Source: a bacterium
Lineage (GTDB): Bacteria; Verrucomicrobiota; Verrucomicrobiia; Verrucomicrobiales; Akkermansiaceae
Assembly (NCBI GenBank): GCA_018222765.1
Contig: JAAEZT010000005.1
Coordinates: 1 to 64,000, forward strand
DNA length: 64,000 nt
Reading direction: 5' to 3'
Below are positions 6,421-13,865 of the stretch, piece by piece. The notes below the pieces were generated by a model, which was given only the letters and a program-made list of their open reading frames with translations, was not told where the DNA came from and ran no database searches. Both the position numbers and the translations under genes were made by a program. Within the stretch, counting starts at the first letter, position 1; every line of letters begins with the position of its first letter.

Positions 6421-7914
6421 ATGACTTACCGATTTTTCCTACTCTTTACGATCATCTCTTTTAGCAGCTTGGGAGCAGTTGAAAAACCCAATATACTCTG
6501 GATCGTTGTCGACGACATGTCCGCCAATTTTTCGTGTTACGGTGAAGAGGCAATCACAACTCCAGAGGTAGACCGTCTAGCTTCCGAGGGGATGATGTTT
6601 ACACGAGCCTATGCAACATCGCCTGTATGCTCGACCTTTCGCTCTGCTCTCATCACCGGGATGTATCAGACCACAATTGGTGCACACCATCATCGAAGTG
6701 GCCGGGGGAAACATCGCATCCAACTTCCGAGCGGCGTTCGCCCGATCCCAAAGTATTTTCAAGAAGCGGGCTACTGGACCTGCAATGGAAGCGGTCTGGC
6801 TGAGTTCGATTTCCGGAGTAATCCCAGTAAGCGTGCGCGTGCCGGAAAGACCGACTACAATTTTGATTGGGACAAGACAATGTATGACAGTAACGACTGG
6901 GCTGGGAGACGAAACGGGCAGCCTTTTTTTATGCAGGTTCAGCTACACGGAGGTAAGCTGAGGGGTGCATCCGTCGAAGCTAATAAGGCATTAGCGCTGC
7001 GAGCGAAAAAAGAACTGGGTAGCGATATCGATCCAGCCAAGATCGAACTACCTCCACATTATCCTCGAGATTCCGTCCTGTTAAAAGACTGGGCGACCTA
7101 CCTCGACAGTGTACGTATCACCGACCGCCATGTCGGTCTCGTCATCGAGCGCTTAAAAAAAGAGGGGATACTCGAAAATACACTCATCGTATTTTTCACC
7201 GATCACGGTATCAGCCATGCCCGCGGCAAGCAGTTCCTCTATGACGAAGGAACCCATATCCCGCTTATCCTGCGTGGCCCGGGTATCCCCAAAGGCAAGT
7301 CACGAAAGGATCTAGTCGAGCATATTGACATTGCGGCACTCTCACTTGCGGCGGCAGGAATTCGGATCCCTGATACCATGCAAGGACAGAATATCCTCGC
7401 AAAGAAGTATACACAACGCGAGACAGTGTTCGCCGCGCGCGACCGTTGCGGTGAAGCGGTTGATCGGATTCGTTCAGTACGAAACGAGGATTATCTCTAC
7501 ATTCGCAACTTTTACCCTCGCAGACCCTTACTCCAACCCAGCCAATATAAGGACAGCAAGATCATCGTGAAACGTCTGCGTGAACTAAACCTCGAAGGCT
7601 CTCTTAGTGGTCTGTCTCGGCGCATTCTTTTTGCCCCGGAGCGACCCAGTGAGGAGCTATACGACTATAAAAACGATCCATGGCAACACAACAACCTTGC
7701 CGACGATCCCAAACACGCCAAGGCGTTACTCGAACTACGCGCGCAACTGGGCCGGTGGATTGCAGAAAGCCAAGATCCCGGCTCTGAATCTCCGGAGGTA
7801 TATGCTCAGGAGATGGTAGATGAATTGAGCTTCATTAAGCGTGATTCACCTCGCCACGAAACATTTCGCAAAAATGCAGCAATGTATAAACAATGGGCAA
7901 GCGATGGGAAATAG
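6421..7914 (+). CDS. sulfatase (alkaline phosphatase superfamily), cassette-borne
   Basis: 497 residues from ATG 6421, which gives a clean signal peptide (FFLLFTIISFSSLGA). An in-frame ATG at 6331 adds an unlikely 30-residue leader that crosses the attC remnant. The metal-binding Asp pair is in ILWIVVDDMSANF (residues 31-32). The candidate formylglycine position is C70 in SPVCSTFRSALITGMYQT, and the C-terminal metal and substrate residues are in FTDHGISHARGKQFLYDEGT. The usual sulfatase motif is C-x-P/A-x-R; here it is C-S-T-F-R. Enzymes of this class remove sulfate from polysaccharides such as marine algal glycans, and this one should act in the periplasm or outside the cell. It depends on a formylglycine-generating enzyme that is not in the window. 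Followed by attC site 10. Confidence 0.88.
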   Translation: MTYRFFLLFTIISFSSLGAVEKPNILWIVVDDMSANFSCYGEEAITTPEVDRLASEGMMFTRAYATSPVCSTFRSALITGMYQTTIGAHHHRSGRGKHRIQLPSGVRPIPKYFQEAGYWTCNGSGLAEFDFRSNPSKRARAGKTDYNFDWDKTMYDSNDWAGRRNGQPFFMQVQLHGGKLRGASVEANKALALRAKKELGSDIDPAKIELPPHYPRDSVLLKDWATYLDSVRITDRHVGLVIERLKKEGILENTLIVFFTDHGISHARGKQFLYDEGTHIPLILRGPGIPKGKSRKDLVEHIDIAALSLAAAGIRIPDTMQGQNILAKKYTQRETVFAARDRCGEAVDRIRSVRNEDYLYIRNFYPRRPLLQPSQYKDSKIIVKRLRELNLEGSLSGLSRRILFAPERPSEELYDYKNDPWQHNNLADDPKHAKALLELRAQLGRWIAESQDPGSESPEVYAQEMVDELSFIKRDSPRHETFRKNAAMYKQWASDGK

Positions 7915-7938
7915 GCTGGATTACCCAGTAAGACTCAG

Positions 7939-7997
7939 GCAGAACAGGGTGGTGGAGATCGCGGCTACCGGTGCGTGAGTGCTCTCAAATGTTCGCT
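7939..7997 (+). repeat. attC-like site 10 (59 bp)
   Basis: R'' box GCAGAAC at 7939-7945 followed by AGGG. The R' core GTTCGCT is at 7991-7997 after CTCAAAT. Both ends resemble site 8 (GCAGAACAAGG…CTCAAACGTTCGCC), but the middle is about 66 bases shorter. It reads like a site 8 relative with the loop deleted. Confidence 0.72.
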
Positions 7998-8011
7998 CTA
8001 TAATTCAATTC

Positions 8012-8434
8012 ATGAAACTTTCTCAACACATCTTTAAGACCTTGATCGCTGGCGCCGCCCTGTTCGCCTTTCCAGTCTCTGCTACCGAGGCAAGCGTTCC
8101 GGATTTCTCAAAAGGCATGCCCGGTATGAAGCTGGAGAAGAACGAGAAGGTCAATGGCAATGAGACCTTTCAACTCAAGACCGCTCTGAGCTCCAAGGAG
8201 ATCTCCGCCTCCCTGATTAAGTTCCTTGGCCCCGGATGGGGCGGACGAAAGCTCAACCCAGAGGAGATGATTCTCGCAGCCAAGAAAGGGAGAACTTCAA
8301 ATGCGATAGTCAACCTTGCCGTATACAAGAGTGCCAAAGTTCCCGGGGTCAATATTCGCGTCATCCATCTCGAGTATAAGGAAGGCAATCGGGACCCAAG
8401 CGTCGAGATTACCGTGATCCGGGAAGAGCGATGA
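8012..8434 (+). CDS. cassette-encoded secreted protein, unknown
   Basis: 140 residues from ATG 8012. The longer frame starting at 7979 begins inside attC site 10 and is rejected. A signal peptide (FKTLIAGAALFAFPVSA) precedes a mature domain of about 115 residues with alternating charged and beta-prone segments (ETFQLKTALSSKEISASL, GVNIRVIHLEYKEG, PSVEITVI). I do not recognise a family. It is followed 46 bases later by a small membrane protein with no attC between them, so the two form a two-gene cassette. Confidence 0.65.
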   Translation: MKLSQHIFKTLIAGAALFAFPVSATEASVPDFSKGMPGMKLEKNEKVNGNETFQLKTALSSKEISASLIKFLGPGWGGRKLNPEEMILAAKKGRTSNAIVNLAVYKSAKVPGVNIRVIHLEYKEGNRDPSVEITVIREER

Positions 8435-8480
8435 AACACTCAGCTATTCGCCCGACTCAGGCCAAGAGTAGAGAGACAAT

Positions 8481-8720
8481 ATGAAGACGAAGACTCTTAA
8501 ACGAATCGGATGGATTCTCATCCTCTGCGGATTGTTAGGGGTAGGAATGACCACCGCTGAGATGATGACCCTCAGTCTGGAAGAAACAACCGATTCTCCA
8601 CGTGTTCATGCTGAGGCGATCAGCGGCACCTTGACCCCCGCGACCATTGGCTCTCTGTTGACCCTCACTGGGTTGATTATGGTGTTGCTTGGTTGGTGGC
8701 GCGGACGGACTAAGAGGTAA
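8481..8720 (+). CDS. small two-helix membrane protein
   Basis: 79 residues with two predicted membrane segments, IGWILILCGLLGVGMTTAEM near the N-terminus and IGSLLTLTGLIMVLLGWW near the C-terminus. Positively charged ends (MKTKTLKR, WRGRTKR) suggest both termini are cytoplasmic. The ~25-residue loop is acidic and Thr/Ser-rich. No family recognised. The TAA stop (8718-8720) overlaps the R'' box of site 11, typical tight cassette packing. Last gene of the array. Confidence 0.6.
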   Translation: MKTKTLKRIGWILILCGLLGVGMTTAEMMTLSLEETTDSPRVHAEAISGTLTPATIGSLLTLTGLIMVLLGWWRGRTKR

Positions 8721-8811
8721 CCCACGGCCTCCCAAAGCACGGCGTGGAGCTCTGTCCGCCGAACCAGGCACCCTCGGTAGCGGTTCGGTTGCCAGCGCTT
8801 GGACGTTCTCC
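8715..8811 (+). repeat. attC-like site 11, terminal site of the array (97 bp)
   Basis: R'' box AGGTAAC at 8715-8721, overlapping the stop codon. The R' core GTTCTCC is at 8805-8811 after CTTGGAC. Arms CCCACGGC / GCCAGCGCTTGG pair imperfectly. The 51 bases after it (8812-8862) are non-coding and lead into - strand chromosomal genes, so this is the distal end of the array. Confidence 0.7.
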
Positions 8812-8862
8812 AAAATATTTGAGTCTTCTTCTGGAGTTGATTAAGGGGGAAAGAAAAGTCTG

Positions 8863-9705
8863 CTAAAAGAGACCGAGGGCCGAGGAGAATGAAAGGACGG
8901 TGGGCTCACCGCCTTGGATAAGATTTTTGCCGATTTTGGAATCGGGGAAGTCGGCGATAAGAGTGGCGAGGGAATGGGTCTTGGCATCGGCTATTTGGAT
9001 GGTGCCTTTGAGAGCCTTACCGCCCCAGGGGTCGTGGTAGGTGACTTCAAATGAGGTGGCGTTGGCGGAGAGTTTTTCGGGGAGGCCGGTGAGAACCACG
9101 TAGTGCCGTTTGACGCTGAGCCAGCCTTTGATTTGGGAGTTGGGAATGCGCCGGTAGGCCATGCGGCGGATGCTGATGATGGGCGGGAACCCTTTGTTGA
9201 GGGACTTGGCGAGGGAGCGGTGGGTGCGTTGAAGGAGGTCGGGAGAGGATTGGTGGCTCGCGCGAAAGAGGGTTTTGAATTTCACTGTTCCCATCCAACC
9301 GGAGGTGCGCATTTCGTTGGCCATATCGGCGAGGTCTGCTCCGCTGATCCCGGCGCGGGGGTTCCAGCGGGCCTTTGTTTTATCGAGCCGGGAGGCTTTG
9401 TTGGCGTGGCCTTTGATGATGGCGATGATTTTTGTTGTGTCGGTATCGCCGGAGATCTTTTCGAGGGACTTGCGCCATTTTTTGCCGCCGGAGCGAAAGG
9501 CGTCAAGGAGGCAGGCCGGGCCGCAGGCATTGCCGCTGGTGCGGAGTTGATTGACGGCGGGGGAGTTGGGAACAGGCGTGCCCAGCCAGTTGGTCTGGGC
9601 GAAGAGAGGGAGCGCAAGAAGAAGCCAGAGGCTAATTGCCCTGGTTCGAAAGAGAGGGGTCGGTGAAGGTATCGACACGGGTATTGTTGGAGCGTTGGAC
9701 GTCAT
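8863..9705 (-). CDS. C39-like (papain-fold) secreted cysteine peptidase domain protein
   Basis: 280 residues from the first ATG. A signal peptide or anchor (ISLWLLLALPLFAQT) ends near residue 38. Catalytic features of the C39-like fold are visible: Q53 and C61 in NQLRTSGNACGPACLLDA, H201 in SVKRHYVVLTGL, and D225 in YHDPWGG. The protein is free-standing; no ABC transporter is fused or adjacent, so it is not a classic bacteriocin-leader peptidase. The ATG lies inside the end of the upstream subtilase gene (74-base overlap), so the true start may be a later non-ATG codon. Sharing a transcript with a subtilase suggests a joint extracellular proteolysis or processing role, which is inference. Confidence 0.7.
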   Translation of the reverse strand: MTSNAPTIPVSIPSPTPLFRTRAISLWLLLALPLFAQTNWLGTPVPNSPAVNQLRTSGNACGPACLLDAFRSGGKKWRKSLEKISGDTDTTKIIAIIKGHANKASRLDKTKARWNPRAGISGADLADMANEMRTSGWMGTVKFKTLFRASHQSSPDLLQRTHRSLAKSLNKGFPPIISIRRMAYRRIPNSQIKGWLSVKRHYVVLTGLPEKLSANATSFEVTYHDPWGGKALKGTIQIADAKTHSLATLIADFPDSKIGKNLIQGGEPTVLSFSSALGLF

Positions 9706-11239
9706 TCGTGTTTGGAGAAACTGTGAGGGTGCTCCGCACGTCTAGCGACCCCTCCCTGTTGAGAAGGGTTTCACCAAATGGAATGGTGATGGCTTTGACG
9801 CTGTTTGCCTCGATGGAGTTGATTTGAATAGGGTAGCGGTCGCCGGCGACATCGACTTCGAGAGTGGAGTGCCAGACGGTTTCAGTTCCGCGGTTTTCAA
9901 CGAGAACCTGAAAGTAGGGATTTGAGCTCTCCTCGGAGGGAAAATATTGGCTTGCGACGGCGATGTCTTCGATTCCAGCGGTTTCAAAATCCAAAGCGCG
10001 ACCAACATTCAAGATGCCTTCGCCGAAATATGGGTCGGCCCCATTACTGCCTGCTTCGTTGGAGTATTCCAGGACATGGGCGGCTGCTTGTTGGGGGTTC
10101 ATTCCAGTTTCCGAGATCACGGCTGCGGTGGCTCCGGCGAGATAGGGAGCAGATGCCGAGGTTCCGGTGAATTCGATCACTTGATCTCCGGGCCAAGCGG
10201 CCTGAATTCCTATTCCGGGGGCTGAAGCGCCGAGGTTGTCACTCGTGTTGGAGAAGTTGAGGTGGGTCCCATTGGCGTCGATTGCGCCGACCGAGATGAC
10301 GCCTTGGTGGGCGGCAGGGTAGGCGGCCGCTGAGAAGCCGTCGTTTCCGGACGAGGCAAAAATGACGGCTCCCTTGTCGTTGGCGTAGTTGATGGCATCC
10401 TGGAGGATGAGGCTGTTGCCGTATGAACCCATGGAGATGTTGATGATCTGCGCGCCGTTATCAACGGCAGCAACGATGCCATCGGCGAGGACGAGTGAAC
10501 TGGAGGTCCCAGTTTCATCCGCAACCCGAATGGAGAGAATGGGTGATGAGGGAGCGACACCACGCAGGTTGGGATGGTCGCCGGCGATGAGGGAGGCAAC
10601 TGCGGTCCCGTGCCCATGCGGAACGGCTCCTTCGGAGAGTTCAACGAGGTTGATTGTCTGGAAGCCCTTTGAGAGGGCGAGGTGAGGTTCCACTCCGGTG
10701 TCAATAACGGCGACCTTTACGCCTGCGCCATATGCGGAATTGTCTCCGGTGATTCCCAGAAAGGCGAGGGCATTGCGTCCGAAGCCAACGGCTCCGGGTT
10801 GGTCTTCGACATTGCCGGGTTGGGGAATCGTGACGGGGAAGTTGTGAAACATATCGTCTTCATCGACGCCAAGGTCGGTGAGTTCCGAAAGGTCGCCATA
10901 CCCTACCCCGACAACCCGGAGGCGGTCGATGTTGCCTAGAAGTTTGAGGTCGGAGTTGGCGAGTTTGTTCAGGAAGTCCCGGTAGGATTTTTCGTCCTTA
11001 AATCTGATGAGCTTTTGCTTGGGGAGAGCAATCATGTCCTCCAGAGTGAAGGGCTTCTTGCTCAGGTCGCGGGTTCGGGTCTTCTTGGGACGGCTGGGCT
11101 CGTGAGTGATGAAGGTGGGCTTACGCTTTTTTTCTTCTTTGCGATCTTCCGTGACCTGGGTGGCGTCTTCAAAAATCAACCAACCGATCAAGGCTCCCAA
11201 AAGTAGGGCAAAGACGATGATAAAGGAACGGAGATTCAT
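9632..11239 (-). CDS. subtilisin-like serine protease (peptidase S8)
   Basis: 535 residues. An N-terminal membrane anchor or signal (FIIVFALLLGALIGWLIF) is followed by a basic Lys/Arg-rich linker and a propeptide-like region to about residue 155. The catalytic triad is D180 in VKVAVIDTGVEPH, H210 in PHGHGTAVASLIAG and S361 in FTGTSASAPYLAG. The oxyanion Asn is N299 in SSGND. A C-terminal beta-sandwich of about 120 residues (YFQVLVENRGTETVWHSTLE…) resembles CARDB-type domains. Secreted or membrane-tethered endopeptidase. It overlaps the C39-like gene downstream, indicating cotranscription. Confidence 0.9.
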   Translation of the reverse strand: MNLRSFIIVFALLLGALIGWLIFEDATQVTEDRKEEKKRKPTFITHEPSRPKKTRTRDLSKKPFTLEDMIALPKQKLIRFKDEKSYRDFLNKLANSDLKLLGNIDRLRVVGVGYGDLSELTDLGVDEDDMFHNFPVTIPQPGNVEDQPGAVGFGRNALAFLGITGDNSAYGAGVKVAVIDTGVEPHLALSKGFQTINLVELSEGAVPHGHGTAVASLIAGDHPNLRGVAPSSPILSIRVADETGTSSSLVLADGIVAAVDNGAQIINISMGSYGNSLILQDAINYANDKGAVIFASSGNDGFSAAAYPAAHQGVISVGAIDANGTHLNFSNTSDNLGASAPGIGIQAAWPGDQVIEFTGTSASAPYLAGATAAVISETGMNPQQAAAHVLEYSNEAGSNGADPYFGEGILNVGRALDFETAGIEDIAVASQYFPSEESSNPYFQVLVENRGTETVWHSTLEVDVAGDRYPIQINSIEANSVKAITIPFGETLLNREGSLDVRSTLTVSPNTNDVQRSNNTRVDTFTDPSLSNQGN

Positions 11240-11280
11240 TGGGATGCTAAAAGATGGTGCAGAAATTGGTGATACGCTAA

Positions 11281-12063
11281 CTAAGAATTTGGCAGGAGTT
11301 CGTTGATTTGTGAGAGGTGGGTGATGATGGCGTCGGGTGGAGGGAGGTCGGGAGATGTGCGGAGGGAACGGGCATCCCCTGCAAAGAGAACGCTCCGAAA
11401 GCCAATAAGTTGCGCAGGAATAACGTCTTTCTTATGATCGTTGCCTATGTAGAGGGTCTCGGAAGGGGAAATATTTCGTGCCGAGAGAGATTCTGCGAGT
11501 TTTTCGAAGAGGAAGGTTCCCGGCTTGGCCTGGCGATGTTGGTAGGAAAAGAAGGTGAGATCATCCTCGAAAGGGAGCGGGAGGAGCTTTTCGAGGAGGA
11601 GCGGGGTGTAGAATTGGGCGTTTGAGATGAGGGCCAGGGGGAGGTGTTGCGGGAGGGTATCGGCACCGGGCATGGGCCAGACAGGGTTGGTGAGGAGTTC
11701 GTAGTGAAGGGCAAAGCGTGAAAGGTCGGGGATGGGGATGGAGAGACGGGAGGAAAAGCGCTCCCAGATTTCGAGAATGTTGACCTCGGGAAATTCGATG
11801 TCTTTTTGACGAGAGGCTTCCTGATCGTCCCCGATGAGTTCTTGGAGAATTGGGATTAAAGGAGCCTCGGGGAGTTGTTCGCTGGCGAGGAGATCGCGGA
11901 GGATGGATTCGCGGTCAAGGGAAGGTCCTCCGGCCGCGGAAATGAGGAGGGTCCCATAAAGGTCAAAGGCGAGGCACTTGATGTTGGGGAATTCGGGCAG
12001 GTGGGGAGTCATCCCGCCGGGTTCGGCGGAAAGGGGCGATAGTAAATCTGAAATGAGGTCCAT
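11281..12063 (-). CDS. HAD superfamily hydrolase
   Basis: 260 residues from ATG at 12061-12063, which overlaps the stop of the upstream glycosyltransferase gene (ATGA). A longer in-frame extension to 12261 would run through that gene and is rejected. HAD motif I is CLAFDLYGTLL (D34), motif II LALISNAQF, motif III the Lys in QAKPGTFLFEKL, and motif IV LYIGNDHKKDVIPA. The DxYGT form is typical of haloacid-dehalogenase-type phosphatases. Tight coupling to a glycosyltransferase suggests it may dephosphorylate the product of that enzyme, as in synthase/phosphatase pairs; that is inference. Confidence 0.82.
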   Translation of the reverse strand: MDLISDLLSPLSAEPGGMTPHLPEFPNIKCLAFDLYGTLLISAAGGPSLDRESILRDLLASEQLPEAPLIPILQELIGDDQEASRQKDIEFPEVNILEIWERFSSRLSIPIPDLSRFALHYELLTNPVWPMPGADTLPQHLPLALISNAQFYTPLLLEKLLPLPFEDDLTFFSYQHRQAKPGTFLFEKLAESLSARNISPSETLYIGNDHKKDVIPAQLIGFRSVLFAGDARSLRTSPDLPPPDAIITHLSQINELLPNS

Positions 12064-13424
12064 CAGGTGCGCAGGAAGTGAAAGCGATTCGGAGAGATGA
12101 ATTGCGCGAGGACGTTTTGCTTGGGGAGCCAATCGGGGGCGCCGGGACTGGATTCGACGACAGGATCGATGATGTTTTGCAGCGTGATTCCATAGTGGTC
12201 GAGGGACCAGGAATCGGTGGCGATGGGTTGCGCGGAGACGCTCAGGGATTTTTCGAGCCATTGCTCGAGTTCAGGAAGGCGGTGGTTGCGAATGAGGTGC
12301 TCTTGGTGCGATTCCGGGAGGTTACCGAAATCGAGGGAGCCTGTTGCGATGAAGTTGAGCCAGCTTTGTTCCTGTTCGTCGTCTGAGAGAATTCGATTGT
12401 AGGACTGGAAGGTCGCCGCGAGTTGGCTGAGGTAGTCTTTTTTGAGGAGGTCGAGATCAAGAGCAATGAGGTCGATCGGGATATCCTCGTAGAGAGATCC
12501 GAGAGGCGTATCGGAGAAATCACGGGTGATTTCAGGAAGGTCACGACCGATGAGCGGCTTGCTCAGGAGAGCAGGTTCGAGGAAGGTGAGACCGAAGCCT
12601 TCGGCGATGGAGGTAGTGACAAGATGGGTGGCATGGCCGAGCCAACTGGAGAATGAGGGGTCTGCGTCGGGAGTAGGAGAAAGACGGTCGGCTACGTTGA
12701 ATTCGATGGGGAGATCAAGTTCTTGAGCGAGGGTAGCCCAGCGGTCGTGCACGGTGGACCATTCCGTGTTTTCGGGGGCGACGGCGATGGCAAATCGTAC
12801 TCCGGCCGGCGCATGGGCGGCGAGAAGACAGAGTTCGCCGAGGTTTTTTCGTCGGATTCCCCGGACGGGACAGAAGACGAGCGGGGTGGGTTTTTCAGGC
12901 GCGGGATGAGCGGCGGGGGGAACGACGGCATTGGGGAGGTGGTGGCATCGGTGTTCGGGAATGCCTGCCTTGATCAGCGATGAGCGATCGCGGGTATTGA
13001 CGAAAACGTAGTGAATATTTTCCGCGAGAGGATAGAGGTGGGTTGTTTCAGAAAGGCGTTGGTAGTTCGTCGGGCGACCGTCTTCGGCAAAATCGTGACA
13101 TTGGAGAAGGAGAGGGGCTTTGTGCCCGGCGAGGTTTTTGATCAAGTCGGGGAAGAGCGCGTTTTTGGCGAGGGTGGGATTGTGGATGATCCAGAGATCC
13201 GGCTGAAGCGGGATGAGGTCTCGCAGACCGTCTCCGCTAAGATTGCTTTCGAGGCAGTAGTCGAGTTCGGGGATGATGATTTGCTCCTCGCACCAGTCGA
13301 CTTTCGGGCCGCTGGAGGCCACCATGACTTTGTGTCCTTGATTGGAGAGAGCCCTCACTTGGGACTCGATTACGCGGGTGACTCCCCCGCAGCGCAGGTG
13401 ATAGTGGACAATGAGAACGAGCAT
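12063..13424 (-). CDS. glycosyltransferase, GT-B fold (family 4-like)
   Basis: 453 residues. The N-terminal Rossmann-like half starts MLVLIVHYHLRCGGVTRVIE, with the glycine-rich loop typical of GT4 acceptor-side domains. The C-terminal half contains FCPVRGIRRKNLGELCLLA and the donor-binding stretch TTSIAEGFGLTFLEPALLSKP, matching the E-x7-E region. The ~130 residues after that, to the C-terminus, are unusual for the family and rich in Leu, Asp and Ser. Cytoplasmic enzyme transferring sugar from an activated donor; acceptor unknown. Far from the exopolysaccharide locus and paired only with the HAD hydrolase. Confidence 0.78.
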   Translation of the reverse strand: MLVLIVHYHLRCGGVTRVIESQVRALSNQGHKVMVASSGPKVDWCEEQIIIPELDYCLESNLSGDGLRDLIPLQPDLWIIHNPTLAKNALFPDLIKNLAGHKAPLLLQCHDFAEDGRPTNYQRLSETTHLYPLAENIHYVFVNTRDRSSLIKAGIPEHRCHHLPNAVVPPAAHPAPEKPTPLVFCPVRGIRRKNLGELCLLAAHAPAGVRFAIAVAPENTEWSTVHDRWATLAQELDLPIEFNVADRLSPTPDADPSFSSWLGHATHLVTTSIAEGFGLTFLEPALLSKPLIGRDLPEITRDFSDTPLGSLYEDIPIDLIALDLDLLKKDYLSQLAATFQSYNRILSDDEQEQSWLNFIATGSLDFGNLPESHQEHLIRNHRLPELEQWLEKSLSVSAQPIATDSWSLDHYGITLQNIIDPVVESSPGAPDWLPKQNVLAQFISPNRFHFLRT

Positions 13425-13504
13425 TCGGCAGGTGGAGTTTGCCTGCTGGGGAATATGAGAAAAGCGAAATTGCAGCCCTTAGGTTTCTCAATTAGCTTCG
13501 CCCT

Positions 13505-13822
13505 ATGTCCGATCGTGCAGGTTTGGTTCAGATGTCGCTCGCGATTGCGGCGGTGACCTTGGCGGATCGAAAGAAGCGCCGGAAATTCATCTCTGGTTTA
13601 CTCCTGCTGATCGTGGGGGTTTTTGCGTTGGGGAACTGGCCTCTCGAAGCCTGGATCGGACGATCTCTCTGGCGGATGCTCTTTTGGTGGGGTGGCTGTG
13701 CCTTTTTGTGTCTTCTCTTGGTGCTTTTCGCGGCTTTTGATGCCTTGGCGGTGATTGGCGAGGAAAGGCGCAAAATGGGGATTAAGAATCCGCTGGATGA
13801 CGAAGATTTGCCCTCGGAATGA
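13505..13822 (+). CDS. small membrane protein, unknown
   Basis: 105 residues with two predicted membrane helices, FISGLLLLIVGVFALGNW and MLFWWGGCAFLCLLLVLFAAFDAL. A basic N-terminal segment (DRKKRRK) and an acidic tail (NPLDDEDLPSE) lie in the cytoplasm by the positive-inside rule. Divergent from the glycosyltransferase gene, with an 80-base gap that would carry both promoters. The M20 peptidase gene follows 43 bases after its stop on the same strand. No family recognised. Confidence 0.65.
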   Translation: MSDRAGLVQMSLAIAAVTLADRKKRRKFISGLLLLIVGVFALGNWPLEAWIGRSLWRMLFWWGGCAFLCLLLVLFAAFDALAVIGEERRKMGIKNPLDDEDLPSE

Positions 13823-13865
13823 TTTGTTCCTTGCGAGTCCGGCCGCCTCACGGCATCCATCGGGC

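Larger units (their letters stand above)
1..8811 (+). mobile_element. integron gene-cassette array (left end cut by window edge)
   Basis: All ORFs here are on the + strand and are separated by imperfect inverted repeats with attC architecture. The 5' boxes end in AAC, mostly inside GAACAAG (for example at 106-112, 804-810, 1648-1654, 3600-3606, 4831-4837, 5400-5406, 7939-7945). The 3' cores follow GAC or AAC as GTTAGCA, GTTCGGC, GTTACCC, GTTCTCA, GTTAGTC, GTTCGCC, GTTCGCT and GTTCTCC. In known integrons recombination cuts between G and TT of this 3' core. The sites are unlike one another internally, as in attC sites, which argues against an ordinary dispersed repeat. Every gene precedes its site, so attI and the integrase should lie left of base 1; none is in the window. 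The array stops at 8811, just before - strand core genes. What I cannot see is whether an active IntI exists or this is an integrase-less cluster. Confidence 0.85.

Noticed and set aside
9103-9666. 187-codon + strand frame
   Set aside because: It lies antisense to the C39-like peptidase gene whose catalytic motifs are complete.
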